Origin: Liolophura sinensis
Taxonomy: Eukaryota > Mollusca > Polyplacophora > Chitonida > Chitonidae
Direction of reading: 5' to 3'
Length of the DNA stretch: 64,000 bases
Assembly: GCF_032854445.1 (NCBI RefSeq)
Contig: NC_088300.1
Coordinates: forward strand, 27,261,608 to 27,325,607
Positions 1-26,312 of the stretch are shown here, one piece after another. The first letter of the stretch is position 1; the number at the start of each line of letters is the position of its first letter. The translations under genes and the position numbers were made by a program. A model generated the notes under the pieces. The model was not told the origin of the DNA. It saw only the letters and a list, made by a program, of their open reading frames with translations, and searched no databases.

Positions 1-1332
1 TTGAACATTATAAAACAAAGTATTTCACTCCATAGTACAGCTCACATTTCACTGTTGCCAAATCAACAAATAGAAAAAGTGACAAACTAAAACTGTTTTC
101 CCAAAGCTGCCATTTTTAAATTTGTAGCACACAGGAGTACCAATACAATCCATTTAAAATGATGAAGAGTTTCCAAACAATTCTGCTGAGATTACATTAC
201 GCAGCTTATGTGAATCCATTTTCACCAATGTTCTGAATAACAAGTCTTCAACACCTTGTCTTAGTTCACACTCTCACTTTTTTACATGTGTACATGCCAT
301 TGTGTGCTTACAAACTGTTAAACATCACATGTCATACACTAGGAAACTCTTAATCATTCTAAATGCAGTCACTTCTGACTCGAACTTCAGCATGTCATTG
401 GATTTACTTCGATATTACTGCGATAAGTTCTAACCAGAATAGTCAGATTATGCGATAAAATTATAATATATTAAAAAAATTCATGTTATTGGTATACATA
501 ATGAGGCGAAGTGGAAACTATTTGCTTGGATATGCCGGACATCAGCAAGTGCACGTACTTGTTAATGAAGCCTGTGGCTTCAAATGTTTTTACGGATAAA
601 AACATAGCGATGTTGTTGTTGTTGTAATATATTATTATTATTTCTGCCCAACTTACAGAACACGTTATAACAATGAGACAGCGGCGACCCTGGCATGATA
701 ATCACCCCATCTAGTATTGAAGCAGATTAAAACAGTATCCGCACAAGTTTGTAAATAAATGAAAACATGCCGATATGCCCCTGACATTGATTCAATCAAT
801 GGATTCAATGTGATCAATTGACTGTAATTGTGCAGTGATGCACTTGGTGTATATTCAATTAAGAAACATACATCTGTCTGAATAAGCTATCTGCACAACG
901 GGATGAGGTCCGTCATCTTGCTGCACCGGGGTGACGTCTTTCCATTCATCTCTTTCTCGGTAGGGAACCCAAGTTGTAAGACTCCCACCCTCTTCTGAAC
1001 TGCTGTCCGCCATGCTGACCGATAGAAGGGCCTCACCAGATGGCGCGCTTTGTTATTACCCCATTCCCACGGCCTCCCTATCATAGGGAGGCTGTACGCT
1101 GTAAAAATAGCGACAGATAACCTTGTGACCTAGTTGGTGGCTTTGAACAAGGTAAATATGTGCGCACAGGACTTGATACTCGACTTCCTTTCCAAAGTTG
1201 TGCGGACGATGTTATTCTTTTGACACGCCGAAAGTCAGTGACGTGTAACAAGACCTCAGTAGGTTCAAACAGTATTGCAAGTTTGCAGTAGTAAGTTTCA
1301 ATGCCCCTTTTCTCACATCCATGAAGAAGAGA
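1..1332. other. Upstream region of the FHIP2 gene
   Basis: No exon of a recognisable gene was found here on either strand. The sequence is AT-rich with a short GTT/ATT microsatellite near 612-642. The part next to position 1333 must hold the 5' UTR and probably the promoter of the FHIP2 gene, but no TATA box or initiator can be called with confidence. The short open frames here look random. Confidence 0.5.
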
Positions 1333-14796
<13,464 letters not shown>

Positions 14797-15472
14797 AGCA
14801 GAGCCGCTGGTACAGTATCAGATGTATGAAGTCACAGAAACAGTTGCCCTGTTAGTACATGGAAACAAAAGCAGTTGGAACAGCTGTGATTTGGGACAAA
14901 AGATATGTGGTTGCAGTTAATAATGTTAATATATATGTTTACGTAAACTATACATAGTTAAAGTATATCACCAGATAAAGATGCTTTTAATGGATCTCCA
15001 GGTGTCCCTGGGAAAGCAGCTAGATGTGAAACCATGTTATCTGACTTAAGACTTGACAGTGATGTACAGTTCTGGTACATGGGAGCTATATTCCAGTCAA
15101 GGCAACCCGTTTGCATTTGTGTGACAAAGCTAGTGACATAGTCAACAGCTCATTAGGAAATAGGTCATTAAGAAACCTGTTTTATATGACACTGGTTTAT
15201 GTTTCTTGCTTTACACATGGAAGTAGCTGAGAGAATGAAAGTATATCTACATTATTGTTGTTACACAAGGTCAGTGTATATTTTCATGAGTCTTCCAACT
15301 TATTTGGTTATGAAATGTACATTGTGTGTTTATATTGTTATGGTTGCATGATTTTTTTTGGGGGGTAATGATAATCTCTGTTTTGTTGTACATATACATA
15401 TAATGGCTATCTTAAGTCTACATGTATGTACAAAGCTGTATGTTGTATACTCCCGTATTCCCTGACCGGTGT

Positions 15473-15478
15473 AATAAA
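15473..15478 (+). terminator. Candidate poly(A) signal of the FHIP2 gene
   Basis: This AATAAA is the first good canonical hexamer after the FHIP2 stop (about 680 bp downstream). A second candidate lies at 17532-17537. Transcript data would be needed to tell which is used. Confidence 0.35.
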
Positions 15479-16470
15479 CAGAAAAGACTTCCCAATTGTC
15501 CCACCAGCTTGTAATGAAATTAATGTCCCTACAATGTTCAGACCATCACTTTAGACTGAGCTCACAAACATCAGAAATGTTTCACTCCTAGTGGTCATAA
15601 TGTATTATGATTTGTTCTGGATATATTTCTTTACCCTTTGTGCTGATATGTTCAGTGTTGTGAAGTATTTTTCACTTTATTACCAGACTATGACATTCTG
15701 CTTATGCAGTCTGTATTTCAGTACATATACATGTATGCCTTCATGATTTTTAATAGTTGTAGAAGGTTTTGTGCTGGAGCTGTAACTTTTGACACCTGCA
15801 CTAGAGTCATCAGTTATGTCTATCTGTACAAGCTGTGGCTAGGTGCATGTGCATGCATGTCTGTTCGATTTTAAAACTTACAAATGTGTTATATTATAAT
15901 TCGTTATTGATTGTTATTTCTCTGCTATGTTGATCATTTTATCCTGTTTAAGAATCTCATTGATACCCTTTGTCAGTAATTCTGTGATCTCTTTCCCTTG
16001 TTGCATGCAGAAGAGACATGTATTTTTGTGTTTAAGTGTTTGTCAATTTGTTTGTTGTTAACCCTTATTTTATATGATGATGACAGTTTCAAGTGAATTT
16101 TATTGAATGTCAGCCTGCCATATCAGAGTGGCATGTTCCATTTTGCGATTATTACATGTATAAATTGACTATTTCTGGAGACAGTACAAAGTAGAAAACT
16201 TAAACCAAGCTTGCTAATGAATTTGGTATGTGTATGTCTACAACACATCACAACTTCCGTTAAGTGAAACTCATAACTTGTGGTCCCTTTACAACATGTT
16301 TAAATGAAAAAGTTGTGCCATAAAAAAGTATTCGTTTATCAGGAGACTGCTGACAGTAGCAGATGATCTACCATTACTTAAAATGAAGCTGCCAGTTATT
16401 GCAAGAATCTAAAAACTTAGCTGATTTTACTTATGTATGTATTTATGTGAACATATTGAAGAGTATTTCA

Positions 16471-16512
16471 CCCCCCCCCACCCCCCACCCCCACCCCCAC
16501 CCCCACCCCCCT
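16471..16512. repeat. C-rich simple repeat
   Basis: Runs of five to nine C separated by single A (CCCCCACCCCC pattern). It is a simple sequence with possible G-quadruplex capacity on the minus strand. Confidence 0.9.
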
Positions 16513-19397
16513 GGTGGAGTTGACATATACATGTATATGTGAATATAAATGGAAGACACCTGGTATAGTCCAACCATGACATGTTGCCATGTACATGAGG
16601 AATCCCATGACCCAGCCAGTAAGAGGTATTTTTGAGAGGTGTTACCATGTATACATTAGTATGTAGCATTATTTTAATATAAACAGAAGTTTATTAATAG
16701 ACTTCGGAAGTAAGGATACAAGGATATTGCTTGGCGTAAGATTTGGGACGTCAGTGCACCATTTTAATGAGGACATGAAGACTTTAGAGTTCAGCGGTAC
16801 ATCAAGCACTTGGAATTCATAAGTTCGTGTCCTTTGTTTGCAATGTTATTTATTCACCATGCCTGCTTATGTTCTTTCATCTAGTCTTGTATGTTGTTAG
16901 TTGCCAGGAAACTTGAATCCGTAATCTGAATTAGCTTTTCTTTCTTATATATAAGGCCTGTTGGTAGATATTTTGTTCTGGTGGCTAAACAAACTGTGTA
17001 ATACCATTAACTGACATTTTAAATGCTGGTACTAGGGCCTAATCCACAAAGTCCATTTTGACTAAAGTCAAAATTGAAAATCTCCTCTCAATGCTTAGTT
17101 TTTGATAATGAAAGACATATTTTTCTTAAGGTAATATTGATGAGGTGGACCAAAATTTTAATGTCCAGAGCCCAAAAATAAGCTTTAACATGGTATCTTA
17201 AATTTTGACTTCAGTGAAATGAAATTGGTCCCTGGTACCAGTAACCATTAGGCTGAGCCAATTAAAACCATTATAGGTCTACCCATTTATGTATCAGGAT
17301 TACTTTGTTTGCATTTAGCTTGTTCATGCTCTTGTTAATGAAAAGACAGGGCCTGTAATCGAACAGAGAAATGGTAACATTGAAAGATCTGCGAAGTATT
17401 GATGTATTACAGTAATGATATTGAACCTTGTCGTATGACCAAGTTGAGTAGCCTAGTGTAGGCCAATGAAGGCTAAAGTTCTTGGTGCTAGGGATCTGCC
17501 ACTTGGCGGATGATTTATAGAAGTCTTGTGCAATAAATGTTCTGAATACTGCCCATAAGGATTGTATTCTTTTATTTTACAAAAGAGATCAAAAAAGCGG
17601 TATCGATGCTATCTAAGCGCTATAGTCCTAATAGGCGTAGTCCTTCGGTTTGCAAGTAACTAGCATATCACAGGCCTTGTCTCAATTTGATATATTACAG
17701 ATTACATTGTCTTTGTACAGAAGTTAATGTGTTTCGTACAGTTTGTTTTTATGGCCTTTGTGTATAATAATGGATGATTTTCAAAACGACGACGTTGTGC
17801 GTCTGAAGACCTAAACATGTACCGTTAACTAACCAGTTAGCCCTGGACATACGCGTCACAACACTTGCTATACATTTATCTCCCTTTATAATCAAGACGC
17901 TGGTGAGAACGTTGGTGATCGGTGAAATGATGTAAGGAGTTAGAGATATTTAGTCACTGAACTCGGCTTATTTTATTTAGTCCAGACACGTGGCGTGGCG
18001 TTTGAAGACCGTATGTGGGCGGAAGACTTTGCATACAGACACTAACTGGGAATACCACCGTTTCATAACCAAGGGTTGTTGTTGCACACCCTTGCAACGA
18101 GGCGCGGGTAATGACATTTGCAGCAGTAAGGTCACTCACTGACACTGTATAGCGCAACCTGCCTTGGGCTGTTATACTTGGTGTGTTTCATTTCATGTGA
18201 AGGAATATTTATGTGTAGGTACATCATGGGTTATAACAGATCGATAGACATGCAACTTGGATTGAGGAAAGTTGAGGTGATTTCCGCATGCTTAGGTAGC
18301 CTGCGCTGAGTAGGCTTGCATGTAGGTCCACCTTAGTGTACGTAGGTCATGTAGGCCTGAATCTGCAAGGTCTGTACATCTCAGGCCTAGTTAGACCTGA
18401 CGTTGAAGCTACTGCAGAACCCACTTACGTTTTGTGTGATATTAAGAGATGTATGTACCACACGGTATTTGCTGATTTGATGTAGTGTGTAGTACCCAAG
18501 AATGTTTCACTTTCGCGATTTATCGTTGTAGGACACACAACAGATACTAATGTAGGCTACCCCACGAATAGCGTAAAGCAAGTCCAGGTAGGTGAGCCAA
18601 AATCGGAAAGATGAAAAACACGATGTTTTCGATTTTAAATGATTGTATGATATTGCATATAACCAGCCGTCGTGTGCACTTTTATGCAACAGAAATGTTA
18701 ACGACACGGGCGTTAACAAAACGAGTTTTAATAAGCCTACAACAGACGAGGTAGGCCTAAGCCCACAGGTAGACAAAACAACAGGCGGCCATACATATAT
18801 CGGCCCGCACGTGTTTCATTTGTGTACATAAGATCAAATACATTTGAGATTACACAGAGATGTACGGCTAAGGTTGACCACCAGTTACAGTAACTGAGAC
18901 AGACATACTGCGTTGGCATACCGGTACTAACTAAGGTATATGCGACCTGTAGGCTGAGGCCTATTCGATGTTATTCCACCGTTGCGTACGACGTATACAT
19001 GTGAATAAAGGGTGTCATTTAATATTAAAAAAAAACGTATGTACCGGTACGCCTGTGTCCAGGCCAAGACGTACACACGAATTTAGAAAACAGAGGTACG
19101 TTGGGTGAATGTACCGTTTTGGCATATTTTCTTCATTTTGGCTTATCCAGGAGTACCCTTGCCCTCCGGCAAATGATCCTATAGAAATGCGCATCCTTCA
19201 CATTAAACCTGGCACAAATATTCTGTTATATTAGCCCAAGATTAAACTGACGGTTAGTTAATACCCTTCGCTGATCGCTTTATAAGCTTTTTTATACCAT
19301 GCTTCTTTGAAAGCCAGGGATATTAATTTGATTCTGTTTGTTTGTCCGTCAGTCTATCACGTTTTGTTTTCCATCAAATTACTGGGCCAAATTTTGT

Positions 19398-19654
19398 CCT
19401 ATTTTGATCAAATTCTTGTGTGGAAGTTCACTTTATGAAGTTCACAACAAGTTTGAAAACGATTTTAGTCCGCGTGAATAAGTTTTGCATATTTATTGAA
19501 TCCATGGGGTCTCATTGGCGGTTGGTTCCCTTTCATTCACCGTCTTCAGACGTCATCCGATTTTGATAAAGCTTTGTGTGCAGGTCAGTTTTGTTAAAGT
19601 TCGGATCATGTTTGAATCCCGCGTGGTTCATTCGTAAGTTTTGAATATTTAGAA
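19398..19654. repeat. Diverged direct repeat of ~95 bp, spaced ~155 bp
   Basis: The stretch at 19398-19493 (TTTTGATCAAATTCTTGTGT, then a GTTTGAAAACGATTTTAGTC region, a CGCGTGAATAAG block and a TTTTGCATATTT end) is echoed at 19555-19654 (TTTTGATAAAGCTTTGTGTG ... TTTGAATCCCGCGTG ... TTTTGAATATTT). It looks like an old interspersed repeat with an internal duplication; the family is not identified. Confidence 0.55.
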
Positions 19655-19829
19655 TGGGATGGGGTGGTAGTTTTGTGTTATAATGAATAGCTTATGTTTC
19701 AGTTATACTTTGCTAATTACTATATCTAACAGGGTGTAAGTAGCTCCACAGCGAGTCCATGGAGCTAACATGCCCCTGTTATTATTATCCCACTATTACG
19801 CATCCCACATGTTAACAATACGTAATTGA

Positions 19830-19945
19830 CCGGCAAGTGGTCGTGGGCTTCCCCTTGGCTCTGCCTGGTTTCCTCCAACCATAATGATGGCTGTCGTCGT
19901 ATAGTTGAAACATTCTTGAGTACGGCGTAAAACACCAATCAAACC
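19830..19945 (+). mobile_element. SINE family 1, 3' part
   Basis: Sense-strand copy with the GGGCTTCCCCTTGGCTCTGC, TTTCCTCCAACCATAATGAT, ACATTCTTGAGTACGGCGTA and AAACACCAATCAAAC blocks. The tRNA-like head is missing. Confidence 0.8.
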
Positions 19946-20715
19946 GTATATACATTAGCATGTGGACTAAGAGTCGTTATTGTAAGGTTTTGCTAATGTT
20001 TTCCCTTTTGTTAATTCACTGAAGCCTGTTGGAGTATAGTACGTGATGCCATTCATTGACGTTTCATTTTATGAGCCTAGAAGTATATGCCATTAAGCAT
20101 TTTCTGTAGTGCAAAATTTAACATTTACCACTGAAATTGTACCAACGTTACACAAAGAAAACTTGTTGAGTATTATTAGTACTCGCTTGCTACGTTTCAA
20201 TGGTTCTATATTTATATTTCAATAAATCGACAGTCCTGTAAATTGCGTCTCACTTTTTAAAAATATGGCGCTTGAGTACCTGAAAATTCAATGCCTAAGA
20301 GGCACCACGTATAGAACAGGCAAGACTGAATACATCGTTTATTGGGGTCGTGGCTAGCTTTGTCCAAGGTTACATTGGAAAATTCGTTCCATTTCAGGTA
20401 TCAAGAAAAGTGGGCCACTCACAGTGCTGTATAAAGGCTGTTGAATTCGGCTGATTGCTCGACACGCATACTTGTATACTTGTATATATTTTTTCTCACC
20501 AAAGCCGAGCTGCAGGATGGTCAGATCAGCTGTGATTTAGGCTACACAACGTGCATGATGCCCCTATGCTTCCTACGTGAGATTTAAATAGTCCTTCAGA
20601 TATTATATTAAGAATATTGCTGCAGGGAATGAAACGTTTTATATAGGACAGGCATTCACAGGTCATTAGCCTTTAATTTTAGCATTGTTCACCAGCAGGC
20701 TGAAAGAAGGTCATC

Positions 20716-23656
20716 ATGCCGCCCGTCACTCTTCATCACGTTGAGATCGGAGTACACGATGGACAGGCAGCTCTCCGGAAATTTGTAAATCAGTTTCAGT
20801 TTCGTCTGCGTGCAACGCGTGTCACCGATTTCTGCAGTCAATGGGTGGTGGAGAAAGGCAAGGCGCGTTTTCTGTTAACTGAGCTGAAAACAGACTTGTC
20901 GGATCTAGCTACAAGGTGCAAGAACGATAATTATACTTTTATCTGGGATCAGTCCAAAGTTTCTGGTAAAAGAGATTCGATTGACTCGGTATTTAACATA
21001 GCTTTGGAGGTGAGAGATGTTAATAGATGTTTGAATCGCGTGGTTGGTGGTGGTGGTACCCTCGTTCGCCCCCTCAAGAACATTGCATCCCCGGAGGGTG
21101 ACGTCCAGTTAGCCATGGTGAAGTCTTGTGTTGGTAACACTGTCCATTCTGTCATCAGTTCACGTGACTACAAGGGGCAGTTTTTACCGGGTTTCGTCGC
21201 ATACCCGTGTGAAGAGGATCCATCAGCAGTGAATGCCTCTTTCATTGACATTACCCATATTGACCACGTCACGCTAGCCTGCTGGCCAGAACGATCTGGG
21301 ACTGTACTGCAATGGTATGAAGATTGCTTCGGCATGAAACGCTTTCTCATTAACAGGTTAGTGTCTTTACTAAGCTCTTATTAGGGACGCGTAATTTGAT
21401 TTGAGTCAGGACTAAGATGGACTGCTTGCTTGCTCGGAGATTATAGTAAAGTTAACATATTTTGATCGACAGTATCTCTTGGAAGCAGACAATTTATAGA
21501 TAGTGGTGCCTGACGGGAATCTCATGCTACGGACAGCAAACAGTATACAGTCTATCTAGTACCAGTATTCCCCGTATGACACTCTGAGCCTTTACAAGCC
21601 AGTCTTATGCTAACAGAGCATCGAGTCAGATCTGTGCCAAGGTTGCCAGGTTTTAGCAGTGACCCGATTAGATTTAGACTTGTTCTTGGTTTTTTCAGGC
21701 TGCCCTTCCAGTTTCCTGTGCCCTCAGACCTGTCAAAGTACCTGTCGTCTACATGTGAATAAATCTCGAATATCACGTAAAACAGTAGTGGAATAAATAA
21801 ATAAGAATAATAAAACATGGAAGGTCTAAACTACTGCATTCAAGTTTGTTCTGTGGCTGAAGATAACTGACATTTGTAAAGAAATCTTTGTCTCTTTATC
21901 CCTCTTCATCAGTGTATTATTCTCTGCATTTTATTACTCCTCAGCGACGAAACGGAAAGTAGTGGGTTCGTGGTGGAGCATGGTGATTTAGGAGTCCGAC
22001 TGAAGGCGTTCGAGTACTGGCAGTGTGCGGAGATCGGTCTACAGTGGGATAGTGCCAACTCCGAAAGTTCCAAAGTGAAGTTTGTCATCGCAGAGTCATT
22101 GAAGTCAGACAGTAAGCTATATTCTTTTTTACCTTTTCCATTTCTTTTGACTTTTTTCGTTTTGCGTTCTGAGGGTGATTAAGGCATACGTACAGTGTTA
22201 AAATATAAGTACCATATGTTATAAATGAGATCAACTACACTCAGCTTTCTCTTTAGATATTAGGTACCATGCAGTAACAACGAAAGCAAAACTAAACCTT
22301 TAAGGCTTAAAGTCGAAACCGCCCACAACGTACCAACAAGTGTCTCTATACAATAACATAAAAGGGATGGTGTGTAAAACAACTTCATGAATTTGACCCC
22401 AGCAAAAAATATGTATATGATGAAATTGTTAGGAACTGTGTTATGATCAAGGATTGGGTGTAGTTGATATGTTATTTTCCTCTGTTAATTTCCAGCGCCA
22501 GACCAGTTGAACGTGTTCTTGACGGAACATGGTGGGGAGGGCATTCAGCATATTGGTCTACACACACCGGATATCGTCCGCACCGTGTCCCGCCTTCAGG
22601 CAAACGGAGTAGAGTTCACCGAACCGCCTTTCACATACTACACAGAGGTTGGCCATCAAATATATTAATCTTTTTTAAAAGATTTAAACTCAGAGCTGGA
22701 TTGGTATATGCGACCCCATTGGTCAAGGCCCGATTGTTTTTGAGCGTGATTCAGTTTTTAATCAAATAGGCCAACGAGAATACGCAGACATTCAAGAAAA
22801 GTTTTATTTATTTATTTTCGATGGGTGGTTTACGCCGTACTCAAGAATATTTTTGCCGTAATAAATGATTATGGTGGTATATTATTTCGTCTGACCTATA
22901 AACAGCTCCCATTAGTATTAGGGCAAATTATTTAGTCATCTGGTTATAAATGTCCTGTTTCATTTGGTAAAATTGTCAGTTACAACTTTCTACCTTGAAC
23001 TGAAATACGGGACATGTTTATGTGTTGCTCTACAGGTGGGCAAACTGAACGAAATCCACGAGATAGGAGAAAACGTGGAAGAATTAAAGAAGAATGGAAT
23101 TCTGTTGGATAAAGAATCCCACGAAGAAACTAATGGGAAGCCTGTCAGGTAAAATGATATGTTCTGTGAATCTTCTGTTCTGCAAGATACATCATCGTGT
23201 AGACTTCTGATGCACATAGTCTACCAAGCCGTACCATTCCTTAACTTTGGAGTGTTACGTTCTTAAATGTGTCTGTCTCTTTATTAGGCTGTTTCATCAT
23301 TACAAACGTCAACCAATCATACATTCAGGTATTGTTGATGTCGTAATGTCGTTATTCAAACATATCTATACTAATTAATTTTGCTGATTTTGTCATTTAG
23401 AAAATTGGTTTGATTTTTGGAATTTATCTTCAGTTATATTTCTGTGGTTTACAGGTACTTGATGCAAAAATTTACCAAGCCCTTGTTTTCTCAGCGGACT
23501 TTTTTCATAGAGGTCATTCAGCGCGTGCGTGCCACAGGATTTGGTGCAGGCAATATCACAGCTCTCTGGCAGTCAGTACAGGCGTACTTAGCAGCAACAG
23601 CCAGTGATGACCGGGATTTCACAACGTTTCCACCATACAATACCCCAGAGAAATAA
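20716..23656 (+). CDS. HPDL: 4-hydroxyphenylpyruvate dioxygenase-like protein (HPDL), complete, 5 exons
   Basis: Exons 20716-21356, 21945-22111, 22496-22647, 23036-23148 and 23455-23656 join in phase with GT-AG introns to 1275 nt (424 aa). The protein has two VOC-type modules. The N-terminal one starts at [11 protein letters not shown]. The C-terminal one holds HIDHVTLAC (181-189), [12 protein letters not shown] (about 286-297) and [18 protein letters not shown] (374-391). H184, H288 and E377 sit where the HPD/HPDL iron-binding two-His-one-Glu triad lies. [18 protein letters not shown] and the overall plan fit HPDL better than HPD, as does the region corresponding to the human HPDL ILLDGDKGKF segment. 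Human HPDL is mitochondrial and makes 4-hydroxymandelate for the coenzyme Q headgroup; the same role is inferred. At 424 aa it is longer than human HPDL (371 aa). No cleavable targeting sequence is obvious at the chosen start, so an upstream start in a further exon is possible. Confidence 0.93.
22803..22882 (-). mobile_element. SINE family 1, 3' fragment in HPDL intron 3
   Basis: Antisense fragment reading TTTATTTATTT then GGTTTACGCCGTACTCAAGA on the + strand, followed by ATATTTTTGCCGT. It is truncated and diverged. Confidence 0.75.
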
Positions 23657-26312
23657 GGCCTTCATATGGCTGACGCAAAGAGGAAACCATCTTCTCTTGA
23701 GAATCTTTCGGTGCGCACGTCAAAAATACAGACATGACGATTTGGTTATCATTTTGTGTTTGGATGGAAAGCATTAGTGCTTCAAAGTGCTATATATATA
23801 TATAGCTGGAAGAATAGAGATCTGTTATCATGACATCAGTGTCACTCTGGTACCATGGTGTTAGCATTACTTGCACAGGATCGCCACATGTTCTCTGACA
23901 GGATGAATGGGTACCACAGTGACCATGGTACACCAGTTTGGATTAATCAAGCTAAACGGGCCATATCTCTAGTACAGATCTGTACTAGCTCTATGTCGCA
24001 AACCATAAAATTTCAAAGATACTTTAATGTCACACTACCAAATTTAAAAGGCACAGATGAAGGTCACACAACCAAATTTTCAAAGTGACACTACCACTCT
24101 TCAAGGTCAAACTACCACTAAGGTGACCTCTCACACACAACGTGAGGGCATGTTACTAATTCTGACAAACTTGTAATTCACTTGTAACACAACCAGTTCT
24201 TGGTCAAACTGCCGCAGCAGGGCATACATTCGCTATAACCAGTAACACTACAATATGCAGGTACATGTGACTTTGACAGTCATAGTCACATGTATCCCTG
24301 TATGCAAAGCCGTAAGTTAAACTACAGAATAACTAAGGATGAACTAAGTGCTTCTCCAGTTTGCATATCTCTAACAAACCTACATGCACAGTGCTAAATT
24401 TTATAAGCTAACTCCTAGTTCATATGTGGGATGAGAAGATATTACCAGAAGACCATTACCTGGAAATATGCAACTTCCCTATAGCTAGTCTCCACGGCTC
24501 AGTACACACGTTACACCATCTGTAGAAGCTCGCGCCACCAGGTGGAGAAATATGCCAACCTCATGGGTGGAAATTGTGAGCGGAATCATGGAAAGTCGAA
24601 TTGTAAACGGCTGCTACAAGAACTCGTTACACCTTGGAATCGAAACGATTTCGAAAATTAATGTTGGTATGCAGTTATAAATTCATTGACTATTTTTATA
24701 TTTCCAAGCAAACCTCTAAAACAATAACTATCCAAGACATTGTTGTCCTTTTACAAAACTCTCCCATGTATTTTTTTTAAGTCTGTTTCTACATAACCGC
24801 GTTTAGATCCCACCATGCATCAGCCATTTCTCAAACGTTAGCTGCGCAATAGAGAAAAAAATACATGGCTGCACATCACGTCACATAATGCGTTAGAGCT
24901 GGAAGAAAAGTGTACGGAGCCGTAGAGACAAGCTATCGGGAAGTTGTATACTTTAAGGTAATGGGCTTCTGATATTACTTATATACCGCAAGCAAGAAAT
25001 GCACGCTTTTGAAGCGTCATTGTACCTGGGGGAGAACTTCTAAAGGCTACCCAAAAGACTTTGAAGCACCGTTTACGTCTTCAAAAGACCATAGCACTTT
25101 TTTAAACAAGGGTGGGTGTTTTAGTTTAAGGTTTTTCTAATCAGCAGTATTTATATCAGAGGTCTTGTTGGTTTACTTCTTTCACACGAGGAGAATCTCC
25201 TATAAGAGGTGGTGGCAAATGACACCATTTACACAAGACATACACGTGGACACTTGCGAGAAGGAATTTGAATATGTGTTTCATTTGTATCGTTATGCTA
25301 ACGAAAATGAGTTAGGTGATTAAATGAATATCGGGATAAGGGTCAGCAAGTTTGTGGGAATATTTTTTCCCTGCTTGTGTTATAATCAGAATAATATGAT
25401 GAGTGTCATTTGGGTCAAGAGCCTGGAGGCAGATTGAATTTTGCATTATGTCTTTTCCCATCACCTGAAAACCCATTAAGTGTGTTCTGTTGAAGTGTAT
25501 ACATCTTTAGAGTGAAATCACTTGTGCTTAATGTTGAACTATAAAAATGCGTCATAGACGTATGGCAAAAATTTCATTGAACGATGACCTCCGTTTAAAG
25601 TTGAAAGTAGGCCACTTTTTTTGGGAAAATATACTTGAGATATATTGATGATTATAAGTGCATATGCTTTGAGTGTTATAACTTTGTCCTAGATATCGTT
25701 ATTATTATTATTATTATTATTGGTGGTGACGATGCTATAAGCAAATGGGTGCTCTAATTGGGTTTGTAGGTAATTCATCTGCCGTTAAACGCTGCTATAT
25801 GCTAACATACTGTACGTTCTGAAAATGGCAACTGTTGAATTTCAGAAAGTATGAATTCACTTTAATGAAAGCAGCGAAGAATCGTTGATAAATCAACAAT
25901 AGACTTCCCATATGCAGTGAGGCGTTAAACCTCATGTAAACTATTTACGTATTTGATTGATGTTTGTGGCCGGACTCAACCGGATTTTTTTCTCTTATGC
26001 AATGGATGTTAGGTTTGGTAGAAGAAACCGGAGCGTTAGATGCCTGACAAACTTCTTGAAGCAGCAACAGCAGGATTAAATACGCGATCTGGTCAATGCA
26101 AACCCCAAACCCGACTCACCCACACACAACCCATCCACAACTCGCCCCACACCTCACCCACACCTTACCCAAAGAAAACAATATTTCTTTCAGTCTTCAA
26201 CAGTTTTATTCAAAGAAAGGAGATTCGGTATGGTGGCGTACTTGTCGTATAGTATTGGATGGCCATATGCTTGTATGCATCCCATGTATTTATATGTACA
26301 CGTGATCTCCCG
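23657..26312. other. HPDL 3' UTR and spacer to heparanase
   Basis: No conserved coding exon was recognised on either strand. It includes a short (TA)n run near 23787-23800, an ATT microsatellite near 25698-25720 and a CA/CCCAC-rich patch near 26105-26165. The HPDL 3' UTR (+ strand) and the heparanase 3' UTR (- strand) converge here. Confidence 0.5.
26205..26210 (-). terminator. Candidate poly(A) signal of heparanase
   Basis: TTTATT on the + strand is AATAAA on the - strand, about 100 bp beyond the heparanase stop codon (26313-26315). It is the nearest canonical hexamer. Confidence 0.45.

Larger units (their letters stand above)
14797..20715 (+). other. FHIP2 3' UTR and spacer before HPDL
   Basis: No conserved exon was recognised in 5.9 kb on either strand. 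The first part should be the FHIP2 3' UTR. AATAAA motifs at 15473-15478 and 17532-17537 are candidate poly(A) signals. The rest holds a C-rich simple repeat (16471-16512), a diverged direct repeat (19398-19654) and a SINE fragment (19830-19945). The HPDL promoter must lie near the right end; an acceptor-like TTCACCAG just before 20700 suggests an upstream 5' UTR exon. Confidence 0.5.
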
